Below are positions 47,823 to 57,312 of a stretch of DNA of 64,000 nucleotides, in pieces. Under the pieces are notes generated by a model. It ran no database searches, had not been told where the DNA came from, and saw only the letters and a program-made list of their open reading frames with translations. A program made the position numbers and the translations under genes. Source of the DNA: Bacillota bacterium (GTDB lineage Bacteria > Bacillota > SHA-98 > UBA4971); the NCBI GenBank assembly GCA_012516125.1, contig JAAYXB010000090.1, forward strand, positions 90,815 through 154,814. The letters are read 5' to 3'. How positions within the stretch are numbered: position 1 is the first letter of the stretch; the number at the start of each line of letters is the position of its first letter.

Positions 47823-50800
47823 TCACGTTCCCGGTCCACTTCGCACATGCGCCTTCGCCCGCGACCGCGTGGCCGCCTTCACGATCTCTCCAAACACGAT
47901 GGTCGACGCTGAAAGCCCCCAGACAGTAGCCCATTCCGATGCGGTGAGCGCAACTGTGTCGAAAACGGGACGCATCGCGGGCACCATTAGCACCGCAAGC
48001 TGCAGGGCAGCTGACGCCATCCACGCTCCCACCAGGTATCTGTTGGTCAGAGGACCCAGGCGGAAGAGAGACTGCAGCGTCGAGCGAAGGTTGAACGCGT
48101 GGAACAGCTGGCTGAGCGACATGGTGGCGAAGGCCATGGTGCGCGCCGCAAGGACCGGGTCCCGACCTGTGCCGATGTCCTCCCGCACTCCTAGCCAAAA
48201 GGCCAGAAGCGTGATGCCGCCGATGAACGCCCCATAGAGCCCTATGCGGACGACGCCGCCTGCGCCGAACACCGACTCCGAGCGCTTCCGGGGCGGACGC
48301 CTCATCACGCCGGGATCCGGCGGTTCGACGCCTAGGGCAAGCGCCGGGAGGCTGTCGGTTACGAGGTTTACCCAGAGTATCTGGATGGGCGTGAGCGGCC
48401 TGAAACTGCCGGACACTATCGCCGTGAAAATCGCCACGATCTCCCCGATGTTGCATGAGATGAGGTAGGCAATGGACCGCCGGATGTTGTCGAAGATGGT
48501 CCTCCCCTGGCGGACGGCCTCAACGATCGTGGCGAAGTTGTCGTCCGCGAGCACCATGTCCGCGGCTTCCTTGGCCACGTCGGTGCCGGTTATTCCCATG
48601 GCACATCCGATGTCCGCGCGTTTGAGCGCCGGGGCGTCGTTGACGCCGTCGCCGGTCATGGCGGCCACGTGTCCCTGGCGCTGGAGAGCCTCCACGATGC
48701 GGACTTTGTGCTCCGGGGAAACCCGCGCGTAAATGGACACGCGCCGGACGGCCGCGTCAAGCTCCTCGTCGCTCATGGCGTCAAGCTCGCTTCCTGAGAG
48801 CGCCTCCGGGAACCCAATTCCGGCGGCGCCGCCCGCGTCGGCGGTCGGTTCTCTACCCGCTGTGTAGGGACCGACGAGCGACGCAACGGCAGCGCCCGGA
48901 CGTGCGCCGTCACTTGCGCCTGCACTTGAACAACCCATGACCGTGCACGCATGCGGACTTGTGCCTGTACCTACGCCCACGCCGGCTCCCGCGTCCGCGC
49001 CTGCGCCTGCGCCTGCGGCTGCGGCTGCGGCTGCGCCTGAGCCCACACCTGAGCCTGCACCTCTACCTGCACCTGCGCTTGCACCTGCAGCTACACCTCT
49101 ACCTGCACCTGTACCTGTACCTGAGCCGAGGCCGATGGCTTTCGCCACGGCTATAGCGGTGTCCTTGTGGTCCCCGGTTATCATGATCGGCACAATGCCC
49201 GCTTCCAGGCACGTTCTGACCGCAGCCGGCACCTCTGCCCTGGGTGGGTCCATCATGCCCATGAGGCCCACGAAGACCAGGTCGCGCTCGATGTCGCCCG
49301 GGTCGAGGCGCGGCGGCAGCGACGGCAGGACCCGGAACGCAAACGCAAGCACACGCAGAGCGTCGGCGGCCATACGACTGTTCGTGCTCATGATGCGAGC
49401 TTTCGCCTCGTCGTCCAGGGGACGGACCTCTCCCCGCTCGAAGACGTACGCGCATCGCCCCAGCACGGAGTCCGGGGCGCCCTTCACCAGAGCCACGCAA
49501 GTGCCGTCAGCGCCACATGGGGAGCCTTCGGCCGCCGCCAGGCCGGGCGCCGCGCCGCCAGGGCCGGGACCGTCCGCACCGGCTCCGCCCGCATGCGTCT
49601 TCATCCCTTTGGACCCTTCGGGCGCGTGCGGGTATGGAGCGGGAACCGGCCACGGGAACCGGTTCACGGTGGTCATTCGCTTCCGAACAGAGTCGAACGG
49701 GATCTCCCCCACCCTGGGCGCCTTCTCCACCTCCTCAGGACCAAATCCGGCTTTCCTGGCTGCCACGACAAGCGCGCCCTCTGTCGGGTCGCCCGTGATG
49801 TACCATTCTCCCGTGTCAGGATTCTGACGAAGCTCGGAATTGTTGCACAGCGAGGCGATGCGTGCCAGCATGCAGAGGTGCGGGTCCGCCAGGTCAACGG
49901 CGATCCCGTTGGCCTCGTCGACGGCAACCCCGCTGGATGTCGTTCCTTCGCCACCGGCCGGCATCTCCGGGCCTACGCCTGTGCGTGAGGCTGCCCTCCG
50001 AATCAAGTCGCCACCCTGGCCTAGCCCCATGTCCGCAACAGCGTTCATGATAGCATGAGTCATAGCGCCTGTGTCCGGAGCAAGCACAGCGCGTGTAGAG
50101 TCAGCAGTTGCAGTAGGGGCGCAAGCGGCCAACTCGCCGTCGGCCAGAGCGCCCGCGAGCTTAAACTCGCCTTCAGGTGAATAGCCCTGGCCCGTGACCT
50201 CCAGCAGCCGCCCGTCCACGTATGCCCTTACCACCGTCATTTGGTTTTCCGTAAGGGTGCCCGTCTTGTCGGAGCATATGGCCGTGGCGCTTCCCAGGGT
50301 CTCCACGGCGGGCAGCTTACGAACGATGGCGCGGTGCCTGGCCATCCGCTGCACGCCGATGGCGAGCACCACGGTGACGATGGCCGGAAGCCCCTCGGGG
50401 ATCGCAGCAACCGCCAGGCTGACCGCGGTCAGAAACATCTCGAAGACCGGGATGCCCCGTAGAAGCCCCGCGACGAACATGAGGGCGCACAGCCCAAGCG
50501 CCGCCCCGCCGAGCCACTTGCCGAGCTCCTCGAGGCGCTCCTGGAGCGGCGTCCGCTTTTCGGCGGACGTCTCCATGAGGCCTGCGATCCGTCCCACCTG
50601 CGTGTTCATGCCGGTTGCGACGACCACAGCGCGGCCGCGACCGTACACGCAGATCGTGGCCATATGGAGCATGTTTGTCCGGTCGCCGATTGGGGCCTCC
50701 TCCGGGAGGGCGATATGGGCAGCCTTCTCCACAGGCACCGACTCGCCCGTGAGCGCCGCCTCTTCCACCTTGAGCGTGACCGCCTCGACGACGCGCATGT

Positions 50801-51320
50801 CGGCAGGGATGTGATCCCCCGCCTCGATGAGGACCACATCGCCAGGCACGAGCTCGCGCGCCGGCACCGTGACGGTGGCTCCGTCGCGGCGCACCCGGGC
50901 GCTCGGCGCGGCAAGCTTCTTAAGGGCCGCGAGGGCTTTTTCAGCGCGGCTCTCTTGCGTCACCCCGAGGACGGCGTTGAGCACGACTATCGCCATGATG
51001 ACGATGCCCTCGGTGACCTCGCGGAGCGCCGCGGATATGGCGGCAGCGACGATGAGCACCAGCACCAGCGGCTCCTTGAACTGAGCGAGGAACATATCCA
51101 GGACGCTCGGCCCGGGCTTCTCGCGAAGCTCATTCGGCCCGAAGCGCTCAAGGCGTGCTTTGGCGTCGCCAGAGGAAAGGCCTTTCGCGAGGTCCGTTCC
51201 CAGGACAGCAGCGACGTCCGCCACAGTCATGGAGTGGTAGGCGACCACACCTTCTGCAGGGTCCCTGACAGCGCTGGGGCTGGTATCCTCAACATGTTTC
51301 ACAGGCGTTTCTCTTGCCAT
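47823..51320 (-). CDS. P-type cation-transporting ATPase (P2A Ca2+/Mn2+ type) with large low-complexity insertions
   Basis: 1165 aa, against ~880-920 for typical bacterial SERCA-like pumps. Landmarks: VAAVLGTDLAKGLSSGDA N-terminal cation-ATPase domain, TGES (191-194) in the actuator, PEGLP (308-312) in M4, phosphorylation motif DKTGT (Asp351), KGAP in the N domain, TGD (715-717), GDGVND (890-895) and six C-terminal helices. Two insertions are atypical: a Gly/Ala/Pro segment near 565-605 in the N domain and a Gly/Ala dipeptide tract near 732-835 in the P domain. An upstream yybP-ykoY-type element suggests Mn2+ export as its main role. Confidence 0.93.
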   Translation of the reverse strand: MARETPVKHVEDTSPSAVRDPAEGVVAYHSMTVADVAAVLGTDLAKGLSSGDAKARLERFGPNELREKPGPSVLDMFLAQFKEPLVLVLIVAAAISAALREVTEGIVIMAIVVLNAVLGVTQESRAEKALAALKKLAAPSARVRRDGATVTVPARELVPGDVVLIEAGDHIPADMRVVEAVTLKVEEAALTGESVPVEKAAHIALPEEAPIGDRTNMLHMATICVYGRGRAVVVATGMNTQVGRIAGLMETSAEKRTPLQERLEELGKWLGGAALGLCALMFVAGLLRGIPVFEMFLTAVSLAVAAIPEGLPAIVTVVLAIGVQRMARHRAIVRKLPAVETLGSATAICSDKTGTLTENQMTVVRAYVDGRLLEVTGQGYSPEGEFKLAGALADGELAACAPTATADSTRAVLAPDTGAMTHAIMNAVADMGLGQGGDLIRRAASRTGVGPEMPAGGEGTTSSGVAVDEANGIAVDLADPHLCMLARIASLCNNSELRQNPDTGEWYITGDPTEGALVVAARKAGFGPEEVEKAPRVGEIPFDSVRKRMTTVNRFPWPVPAPYPHAPEGSKGMKTHAGGAGADGPGPGGAAPGLAAAEGSPCGADGTCVALVKGAPDSVLGRCAYVFERGEVRPLDDEAKARIMSTNSRMAADALRVLAFAFRVLPSLPPRLDPGDIERDLVFVGLMGMMDPPRAEVPAAVRTCLEAGIVPIMITGDHKDTAIAVAKAIGLGSGTGTGAGRGVAAGASAGAGRGAGSGVGSGAAAAAAAGAGAGADAGAGVGVGTGTSPHACTVMGCSSAGASDGARPGAAVASLVGPYTAGREPTADAGGAAGIGFPEALSGSELDAMSDEELDAAVRRVSIYARVSPEHKVRIVEALQRQGHVAAMTGDGVNDAPALKRADIGCAMGITGTDVAKEAADMVLADDNFATIVEAVRQGRTIFDNIRRSIAYLISCNIGEIVAIFTAIVSGSFRPLTPIQILWVNLVTDSLPALALGVEPPDPGVMRRPPRKRSESVFGAGGVVRIGLYGAFIGGITLLAFWLGVREDIGTGRDPVLAARTMAFATMSLSQLFHAFNLRSTLQSLFRLGPLTNRYLVGAWMASAALQLAVLMVPAMRPVFDTVALTASEWATVWGLSASTIVFGEIVKAATRSRAKAHVRSGPGT

Positions 51321-51639
51321 CGCTCATTTCCTTTCGACCTGGTGTAAGTGGACACACCGGACGTCCTCGCCGCTTGGCCCTCTCTGTGCCCGGGTCCTGC
51401 GCCAATCGACAGGTTCGGGTCGGGTTTTCGGTGGCCGCCCGGTTGACGGTGCTTACGAGCCGTGTTTTCCTGAGTGCACAACACCGCCGACCCCGGAGGG
51501 GTGGTAGTCCCGGAACGCGTAGCAGGTCCCTTCGAGTTTGATTGTCCCCCCATAGTAGCTTGTCCTGCCCGTGCTGGGTTGTGGCCATGAACCGCTCCGT
51601 ATATCGATGTCGGCGCACTTCATCACAGGATCGTATCGG

Positions 51640-51680
51640 AAAAAAAGACCTCCACACCATCAAAATGGTGCGAAGGTCTT
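51640..51680 (-). terminator. Riboswitch-controlled intrinsic terminator
   Basis: On the minus strand AAGACCTTCGCACCAT, an A/T loop, ATGGTG-TGG-AGGTCTT, then seven T (51640-51646). The 5' arm of this stem reuses the 3' strand of the aptamer closing helix (GACCTTCGC), so terminator and aptamer are mutually exclusive. The ATPase start lies 320 nt further downstream. Confidence 0.85.
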
Positions 51681-51775
51681 GCCAAGCCTGCAGGAGGCTG
51701 GTAAAGCCAGGCCCAGGGGCCGCCAGGCCCAGGGGCCGGTTGTTGACTTTACCTGAACCAGCTACTCCCCTTCGC
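51670..51775 (-). ncRNA. yybP-ykoY family (Mn2+) riboswitch aptamer
   Basis: On the minus strand the element begins GCGAAGGGGAGTAGC (51761-51775) and ends GGCAAGACCTTCGC. These are the two conserved halves of the yybP-ykoY aptamer; GCGAAGG/CCTTCGC form the closing helix P1. Inside are helices of the GTAAAG..CTTTAC type, and a perfect 16-nt tandem duplication in the variable arm. The family binds Mn2+ and turns on Mn exporters, including P-type ATPases. The overlapping terminator implies an ON switch by anti-termination. Recognised by eye; not confirmed with a covariance model. Confidence 0.8.
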
Positions 51776-51932
51776 TCAATGCGCGCTTCGTGCGCCGCAT
51801 GCGGCCACCGGTGCCCACCTGTCTGCCTCCGCGCTGCGCCGGCGGCAGGTCCATCTCGGCCCGGGCAACGCCCGGTGCCGCAGGTCATTGTGAGATAATC
51901 CCATTTCGAGACTCGTCACGCGATCTACGGTT

Positions 51933-51962
51933 ATTATACCCGGTAAAAGGCGAGGTTGGCAA
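51933..51962 (-). promoter_or_regulatory. Promoter of the riboswitch-ATPase transcript
   Basis: On the minus strand TTGCCA (51957-51962), an 18-bp spacer and a perfect TATAAT (51933-51938), about 160 nt upstream of the aptamer. Region 51321-51639 between terminator and ATPase holds no other gene that I can support. Confidence 0.65.
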
Positions 51963-52211
51963 TAGCGGGCAACCGGTAGGCAATCGGCAACCTGTGTGTC
52001 CAGGTGGAGGCAAGGAGACAGGCGCCGGGAGCCCTTCGGCTGCCTGGACGATCGAACAGTGTTGGATGCTTCCCTGATAAACTCTTCCAGATCTTTGCGT
52101 GTTGTGTTATCCTATTCTCGGTGGTGGGACTACACACGTTCCAGCCAGCCAGATCACTGCGGAGGTGCGAAGCTGCCGCCCGACACAACCCTGTTTCCAG
52201 GAGGGTCAGAG

Positions 52212-53159
52212 GTGATCAACGCGGATAAGCCGTACCTTTGGAAGGCAGACGTGGAGCGGTCAGTTGATACGTACAACGCCTGGTTCCTGGAGTTCGCCCC
52301 TCCGGCATTTAGGGAGACCAGAAGACAAACTGCAGCAGAGGTCAGTGAGACGTTCCGCCTCACCGACGACCTTTACGTGATCAGCCCGGAAACGCTCCTG
52401 GCCCGTCCTCGCATGTTGCCAGCTTTGCGCATGAGTACCGCTCCGCCGATTGCCCGGGACCGACTTGCAGGCCTGGCCGGCGCCCCGAAGGGCTTGATAT
52501 ATGCCCTGGAGAAGGGAAGGTACCGGCCTCACCTACCGCAGGCAGAGATGATGCAGCACCTCGGGCAGATGTGTCGGGTCCTGCTTCGTCTGCTGGACCG
52601 CGACATATTCCCCTGGCTTGAGAAAGAGGAACGACCAAGTGCTGAGGCAAGGGAACGAGCAGCCGCCATCGTTGCTGACCGCTTGTGCGGGACTACAACT
52701 GACCCGATCATTCGAAATGCTCAGGAACAGCGTCAGCTCTCCAAGATCGAGGAGTTCCTGACGCGGCGCGGATACAAGCGTGAAGCCCCAGACGGCGACG
52801 ACCCAAGAACCATGGACCCGGGAACTTTCACGTTCCACCTCAATGTGCGGGCTCGCCAGGGAGCGAAATTGGTCAACGTCCCGGTTGATGTGGCGATTCA
52901 GCCGAAACAACCAAGGATCGACAGGATGCCCATCTTGGTCGAGGCGAAGTCGGCAGGAGACTTCACCAACGTGAACAAGCGTCGAAAGGAAGAGGCTCAG
53001 AAGATCCGGCAGCTTAGGGAGACGTACGGTGAAGGTATTCAGATGATCCTGTTCCTGTGCGGGTACTTCGATGCTGGCTATCTAGGATACGAAGCAGCGG
53101 AAGGACTTGATTGGGTATGGGAACACAGAATGGAGGACATGGACCAGCTCGGGCTCTAG
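52212..53159 (+). CDS. XamI family type II restriction endonuclease
   Basis: 315 aa from the GTG at 52212 (AGGAGGG 7 nt upstream); longer readings are unsupported. The C-terminal third matches the XamI pattern: an acidic residue in RIDRMPILVEAKSAGDFTN with the E-x-K of a PD-(D/E)xK nuclease, then KRRKEEAQKIRQLRETYG, LFLCGYFDAGYLGYEAAEGLDWVWEHR. XamI recognises GTCGAC; the specificity here is inferred. It overlaps the start of the methyltransferase gene by about 40 bp. Part of a small R-M cassette, probably horizontally acquired. Confidence 0.88.
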   Translation: MINADKPYLWKADVERSVDTYNAWFLEFAPPAFRETRRQTAAEVSETFRLTDDLYVISPETLLARPRMLPALRMSTAPPIARDRLAGLAGAPKGLIYALEKGRYRPHLPQAEMMQHLGQMCRVLLRLLDRDIFPWLEKEERPSAEARERAAAIVADRLCGTTTDPIIRNAQEQRQLSKIEEFLTRRGYKREAPDGDDPRTMDPGTFTFHLNVRARQGAKLVNVPVDVAIQPKQPRIDRMPILVEAKSAGDFTNVNKRRKEEAQKIRQLRETYGEGIQMILFLCGYFDAGYLGYEAAEGLDWVWEHRMEDMDQLGL

Positions 53160-54757
53160 CTTTGGCCGAGGAGGCCAGGCTGAAGTGTCAGACCCGGCTT
53201 GATGCCGAGAGAACGCAGTCAGAACGGAACGGAACGGGCCAGTTTGCGACGCCAACTGCTTTGGCGGCCGACATAGCCGCATATGTTGCAGGCATGTGGG
53301 GCAATAGAGACCAGCGGGTGCGCTTTCTCGAGCCAGCCCTCGGCACCGGAAGCTTCTTCTCAGCCTTGATGCACGTTTTCCCGGTGGACATGTGGGCATG
53401 GGCACGAGGAGTCGAGGTCGACCCCCGTTTCGTGAAGGTGGCACGGGACATCTGGACGCCGTTCGGGCTCGAGGTCATCCATGCCGACTTCACCCGCCTG
53501 GAACCGCCCCGAAGCGATGAGGAACGGGCCAACCTTATCGTGACCAATCCTCCATACGTCCGCCATCATCACCTTGACGCAAGCACAAAGACCCGTCTCA
53601 GACAGGCTGTGGCTTCGCGACTCGGGGTACAGATAAGCGGCCTGGCTGGTCTGTACTGTTACTTCCTTCTCCTTGCCGACAGTTGGCTTGCCAGGAACGG
53701 CTTAAGTGCGTGGCTCATCCCGACCGAGTTTCTGACAGTGAACTACGGGGCCGCTGTCAGGAGGTATCTGACCGAGCGTGTTTCCTTGCTGCTCATACAC
53801 GCGTTCGACGCCCGCGATGTTCAGTTCGGCGACGCGCTAGTCTCATCGGCCGTCGTCGTCTTCGAAAAGGTACCCCCAGGACCCGGGCACACAGTCACTC
53901 TCTCTACGGGCGGCACCCTCCTGAAACCAGCGGAAGTCAGGCAAGTTCCTCTTACGAGACTCCGCAGGTCCAGCAAATGGTTGAGCCTGCTTTCCGCAGA
54001 AGATAGCGAGAGCGACCGTGAGGTGACCCTGTCCACTTTGTTCAGGATCAAACGGGGAATCGCCACGGGTTCAAACAGTTTCTTCATTATGACGCGAAGC
54101 GCTGCGATAAAACGAGGCATCCCAGAGGAGTGCCTGCGTCCCGTGTTACCGAGTCCCCGACACCTGAAAGAAACCATCATTCAAGCGGAGCCTGACGGCT
54201 ACCCGGCCTTGCCGCAACAGCTCGTGGTCATCGATTGCCCGCTCCCCGAGTCAGTCGTCAAAGAGCGCTATCCTGCACTCTGGGCGTATCTGGCAGAAGG
54301 TAAAGCTGCAGGAATTGCTGAAGGCTACCTCGCTCGCAGGCGGGATCCATGGTACAGGCAGGAAAATCGAGAGCCAGCACCGTTTCTCTGCACTTACATG
54401 GGTCGCGGGAGAGAAGGCGGAGCACCGTTCAGGTTTATTTGGAACAAGTCCCAGGCGGTCGTTACCAACGTCTATCTGGCACTCTATCCCATTGGCGAAA
54501 TGGCCGAGGCGCTGAAGATAGACCCGTCCCTCTACCCGGCTGTCTTTGAACTGCTCAATGAGATAAGTCCAGCCGACCTGAAATCCGAGGGACGAGTGTA
54601 CGGTGGTGGACTGCACAAGATGGAGCCCGCTGAGTTGGGACGGGTGCCCGCCGCGAAGTTTGTGAAACTCATCAGACACGCTCAGACAACCGTCTCTGGT
54701 TGGGTGTCTACCCAGGCACCTTCGTTATTCGACCCGCTGCCAAGCCAGGGGACGTGA
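53117..54757 (+). CDS. N6-adenine DNA methyltransferase of the XamI-type system
   Basis: About 546 aa from ATG 53117 (a TTG lies two codons earlier); the 5' end overlaps the nuclease gene. Gamma-class architecture: the SAM-binding FLEPALGTGSFF motif I after FATPTALAADIAAYVAG, motif IV TNPPYVRHH, and a C-terminal target-recognition region with LFRIKRGIATGSNSFF and VYGGGLHKMEPAELGRVPA, typical of TaqI-like enzymes. It protects host DNA from the partner nuclease. The tight overlap keeps expression of the two linked. Confidence 0.92.
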   Translation: MGTQNGGHGPARALALAEEARLKCQTRLDAERTQSERNGTGQFATPTALAADIAAYVAGMWGNRDQRVRFLEPALGTGSFFSALMHVFPVDMWAWARGVEVDPRFVKVARDIWTPFGLEVIHADFTRLEPPRSDEERANLIVTNPPYVRHHHLDASTKTRLRQAVASRLGVQISGLAGLYCYFLLLADSWLARNGLSAWLIPTEFLTVNYGAAVRRYLTERVSLLLIHAFDARDVQFGDALVSSAVVVFEKVPPGPGHTVTLSTGGTLLKPAEVRQVPLTRLRRSSKWLSLLSAEDSESDREVTLSTLFRIKRGIATGSNSFFIMTRSAAIKRGIPEECLRPVLPSPRHLKETIIQAEPDGYPALPQQLVVIDCPLPESVVKERYPALWAYLAEGKAAGIAEGYLARRRDPWYRQENREPAPFLCTYMGRGREGGAPFRFIWNKSQAVVTNVYLALYPIGEMAEALKIDPSLYPAVFELLNEISPADLKSEGRVYGGGLHKMEPAELGRVPAAKFVKLIRHAQTTVSGWVSTQAPSLFDPLPSQGT

Positions 54758-54890
54758 GTGGCAGAGCGCACAAGTACCTACGTCGCATGCTGGCATATAC
54801 ACTGCGGGCCTTTCGCAGACCGCTCCTGCGGTGTCAGCCCATCACCATGTGAGACCCGGCAAAGCATGATAGTGTACGAAAGCGTGGCCG

Positions 54891-56141
54891 CTACCTCAGG
54901 ATAGCCCACGCAGCGGCAGCGGCCACGAGGACAACCTCGGGCACCGCGACCAACTTGTAGACCCCTGCGAAATCTGCCTTGAAGTGAGCGACAGTGAGGG
55001 AGAAGCATAGGTGTGCCGGGGACAGCATGACCCCAGCCTGGCCGCTCACCACGCCGAGGACAGCGAGGCCGACAGATGGCTGGACACCAACAGCGCCTGC
55101 GGCCGCGGCTGCACCCGCCGCCGACGCCCCGAGACCCGCCACCACAGGCAGCGCAAGGCCGGCGTACGCCGGGGCATAACCCGTGAGGAACCCCACGAGG
55201 AACGGCATGGCGAATGCGACAAGGGCCATGGGCACGCCCGCCGATTCAAAGAAAGCTGGCAATTCTTTCAGCGCGCCCGAAAGCTCGAGGACGCCCTTGA
55301 ACGCCATGACTCCGGCGATGAGAAAGATAATGCTACTCGCCACGGCTTCCCTCGCAAACGCGGCCACGTCCCGCGCCGAAACGCGGGCGTATACGGCAGT
55401 CAGTAAGGCGACCACGCCGAGGACGAGAGTGATGTCCAACTTGAAGGCCACGGCACCCACGATAACGGACAGAATGGGCACAAGGCCGTTTGCAAGCGCC
55501 ACCCAGTCCGCACGGGTGGCATGGGCGGCGTCACGAGCGGCCCACGCGGCGCGCGGAAGCCCGTGGAAACCGACCAGGGCACCGGTCCCTATGGCAATTG
55601 CAAAGAAAGGGGCGGTCAGCGTGACGTAAGTCGAGATCGGCAGCCTCAGCAACTTCGAGGCGATGATGACCCCCGGGTACACGGGAACCACAAACTCCAT
55701 GGGGTGCCGGAACCAGTAGTTGATGAAGCTCCGCCGCTCCGGCGACACGGGCATCTCGCGGGTGGCCTCGCCGACCATGGGCGCGGAGAAGAGCGCGCCA
55801 CCTGCTGATGGCAGGAAACCGACCAAAAGGGGAAGCAGCGCCGCAACCACTCGCCGGTCCCGGACTATCCTGCCGAGCGCCCCCGTCATCCCGCCAAGAA
55901 AGCCCGCGTGACGCATCACGCTCTCGAGCACCATTACGAGCAGCAGCGCGACCACGAGCCTCAAGGAATCCAGCGCGAACACCGATGCGACGATGCCGCG
56001 CGCGAGTTCAGCCGGACCCATCCCGAACATGAGCCCAAGGCCCACCGCCGCCACGAACATGGCGATGCCCAGGTTGACCTTCCTGCGGAGTGCGACCACG
56101 ATGAATATGCAGACCAGGACCAGCTTAACAAGCGCAGCCAC
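54891..56141 (-). CDS. DUF401 family membrane transporter
   Basis: About 416 aa from GTG (VAALVKLVL); the reading frame extends 11 codons upstream to 56174, so the start is approximate. Ten or more hydrophobic helices. The N-terminal LRRKVNLGIAMFVAAVGLGLMFG, the LLPLLVGFLPSAGGALFSAPMVGEATR segment with its SAGGALFSAP motif, and the C-terminal VVSGQAGVMLSPAHLCFSLTVAHFKAD repeat of it place it in the DUF401/ion-transporter superfamily, related to gluconate/citrate-type carriers. An uncharacterised anion transporter; no linked enzyme reveals its substrate. Confidence 0.87.
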   Translation of the reverse strand: MAALVKLVLVCIFIVVALRRKVNLGIAMFVAAVGLGLMFGMGPAELARGIVASVFALDSLRLVVALLLVMVLESVMRHAGFLGGMTGALGRIVRDRRVVAALLPLLVGFLPSAGGALFSAPMVGEATREMPVSPERRSFINYWFRHPMEFVVPVYPGVIIASKLLRLPISTYVTLTAPFFAIAIGTGALVGFHGLPRAAWAARDAAHATRADWVALANGLVPILSVIVGAVAFKLDITLVLGVVALLTAVYARVSARDVAAFAREAVASSIIFLIAGVMAFKGVLELSGALKELPAFFESAGVPMALVAFAMPFLVGFLTGYAPAYAGLALPVVAGLGASAAGAAAAAGAVGVQPSVGLAVLGVVSGQAGVMLSPAHLCFSLTVAHFKADFAGVYKLVAVPEVVLVAAAAAWAILR

Positions 56142-56425
56142 TTCCAGCCCCTGCCTCCTATCCTCGCCCAGCACTCGGTGTAGGTTCTTAGAGATGACCC
56201 CGCCTTTTCAGGTAGCCCACTCAAGAGTTGGGGGACATGCCGTCATGCCACCGTCTGGTTTGCGGCTGACCGGACCGCGCATGGCCCGCACATGGTTCGA
56301 CTCTCAGCTTGGCCATGAGTCACGTTCATGTACTAAGGCTCGGGACTGCCTCGGTGTTGAGGACGCGGCGGCCCTTTCTGCGTCAAGCCCGATCAGTTGA
56401 TCGACTGATCGACGCATGGCTATGT

Positions 56426-56466
56426 TCGTCCCTGGGTTGTCCCTGGGTTGTCCCTGGGTGCTCCCC
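56426..56466. repeat. Three to four copies of an 11-bp tandem repeat
   Basis: TTGTCCCTGGG repeated, with the last copy ending in CTCCCCGGGATCCCAGG. It lies directly before the palindromic array and may mark its left flank. Confidence 0.6.
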
Positions 56467-56497
56467 GGGATCCCAGGATCTGTTGTCTGTCGTGCGG

Positions 56498-57236
56498 GTG
56501 GTCCTTAGGGAAGCAACCCCGCGTGAAATGTGGCTACTGGAGATCCACCCTCCTGGCGCTTCATCCGGCGGAAAGCCGGCGCTGGTCCTCTGGTAGCCAG
56601 GATCCGTGCGGAGATGGTCCCCAGGGAATCAACTTCGCGCGCCACCTGGTCCCCACGTATCCACCCCATATCCACTTTCCCAGACGGCCACCAGACGGCC
56701 ACAGGTAGGTGGTCCTCAGGGGACCACGATTTGCGCGTGGGTGGTCCCTGGGGGACCAACCCCGTGTGAAATCTGGTTACCAGAGACCCACCCTGCTGGC
56801 GCTCGGCCCACGAGGATGCTGGATCTGGTCCTCTGGTAACCAGCCTCCGCGCTGAGATGGTCCCCCGGGAACCAACTTCGTCCGACACCTGGTCCCCATG
56901 TAACCACCTTGCGAGATGTCCAAGAACGGCTGATCCTCAGGGGACCAGGATTTGCGTGCGGATGGTCCCCAGGGGATCAACCTCGCGGGCAACCCGGTCC
57001 CTGGTGCACCACCCCCGACGGCGGCCGAGGCCTCCTGGTCATGAGAGGACCAGGACGTGGTGCCAAGCTGGTCCCCAAGGAACCACCTTCGCGCGGGATC
57101 TGGTCCCTGGTGCTCCACCTTGGCTGGTTTCGCCGAGAGAGCGCGCCAGGGGTGGTTACCAGAGGACCAGATTCTGCGCCGGGCTGGTCCGCAGAGGACC
57201 AAGTCTGACCTTCAACCTGGTCCCAGGGGGATCACC
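56498..57236. repeat. Seven-copy imperfect tandem array of palindromic ~115-bp units
   Basis: A 52-bp core of the form nTGGTCCCC-AGGGGACCAAC-n~10-ACCTGGTCCCCnnGTAACCACC recurs at 56498, 56614, 56741, 56857, 56962, 57068 and 57184, spaced 105-127 bp. The spacers also carry a related dyad (CTGGTCCTCTGGTAACCAG). The first four cores form two ~240-bp higher-order units. The period is not a multiple of three and all frames are equally open or interrupted, so the array is non-coding. It fills most of the 1.4-kb gap (56142-57534) between the DUF401 and aldo/keto reductase genes. Function unknown. Confidence 0.75.
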
Positions 57237-57312
57237 CGCAGCACGCGCAGAGGGATCACGCGCAGAGAGATCACCCACACAGAGATCGCCCGCAGAGAGG
57301 TCACCCGCACCC
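57225..57312. repeat. ~15-bp tandem repeat flanking the palindromic array
   Basis: Five to six units of GAGATCACCCGCAGA-like sequence. Together with the 11-bp repeat on the other side it shows that the whole interval is prone to repeat expansion. Beyond it, 57313-57534 shows nothing recognisable. Confidence 0.55.

Noticed and set aside
56426..57312. Possible CRISPR array or repetitive coding region at 56.4-57.3 kb
   Set aside because: Units are imperfect, palindromic and spaced 105-127 bp without unique spacers of constant length. The open frames on both strands (up to ~170 codons) are by-products of GC bias, and the periods are not multiples of three.
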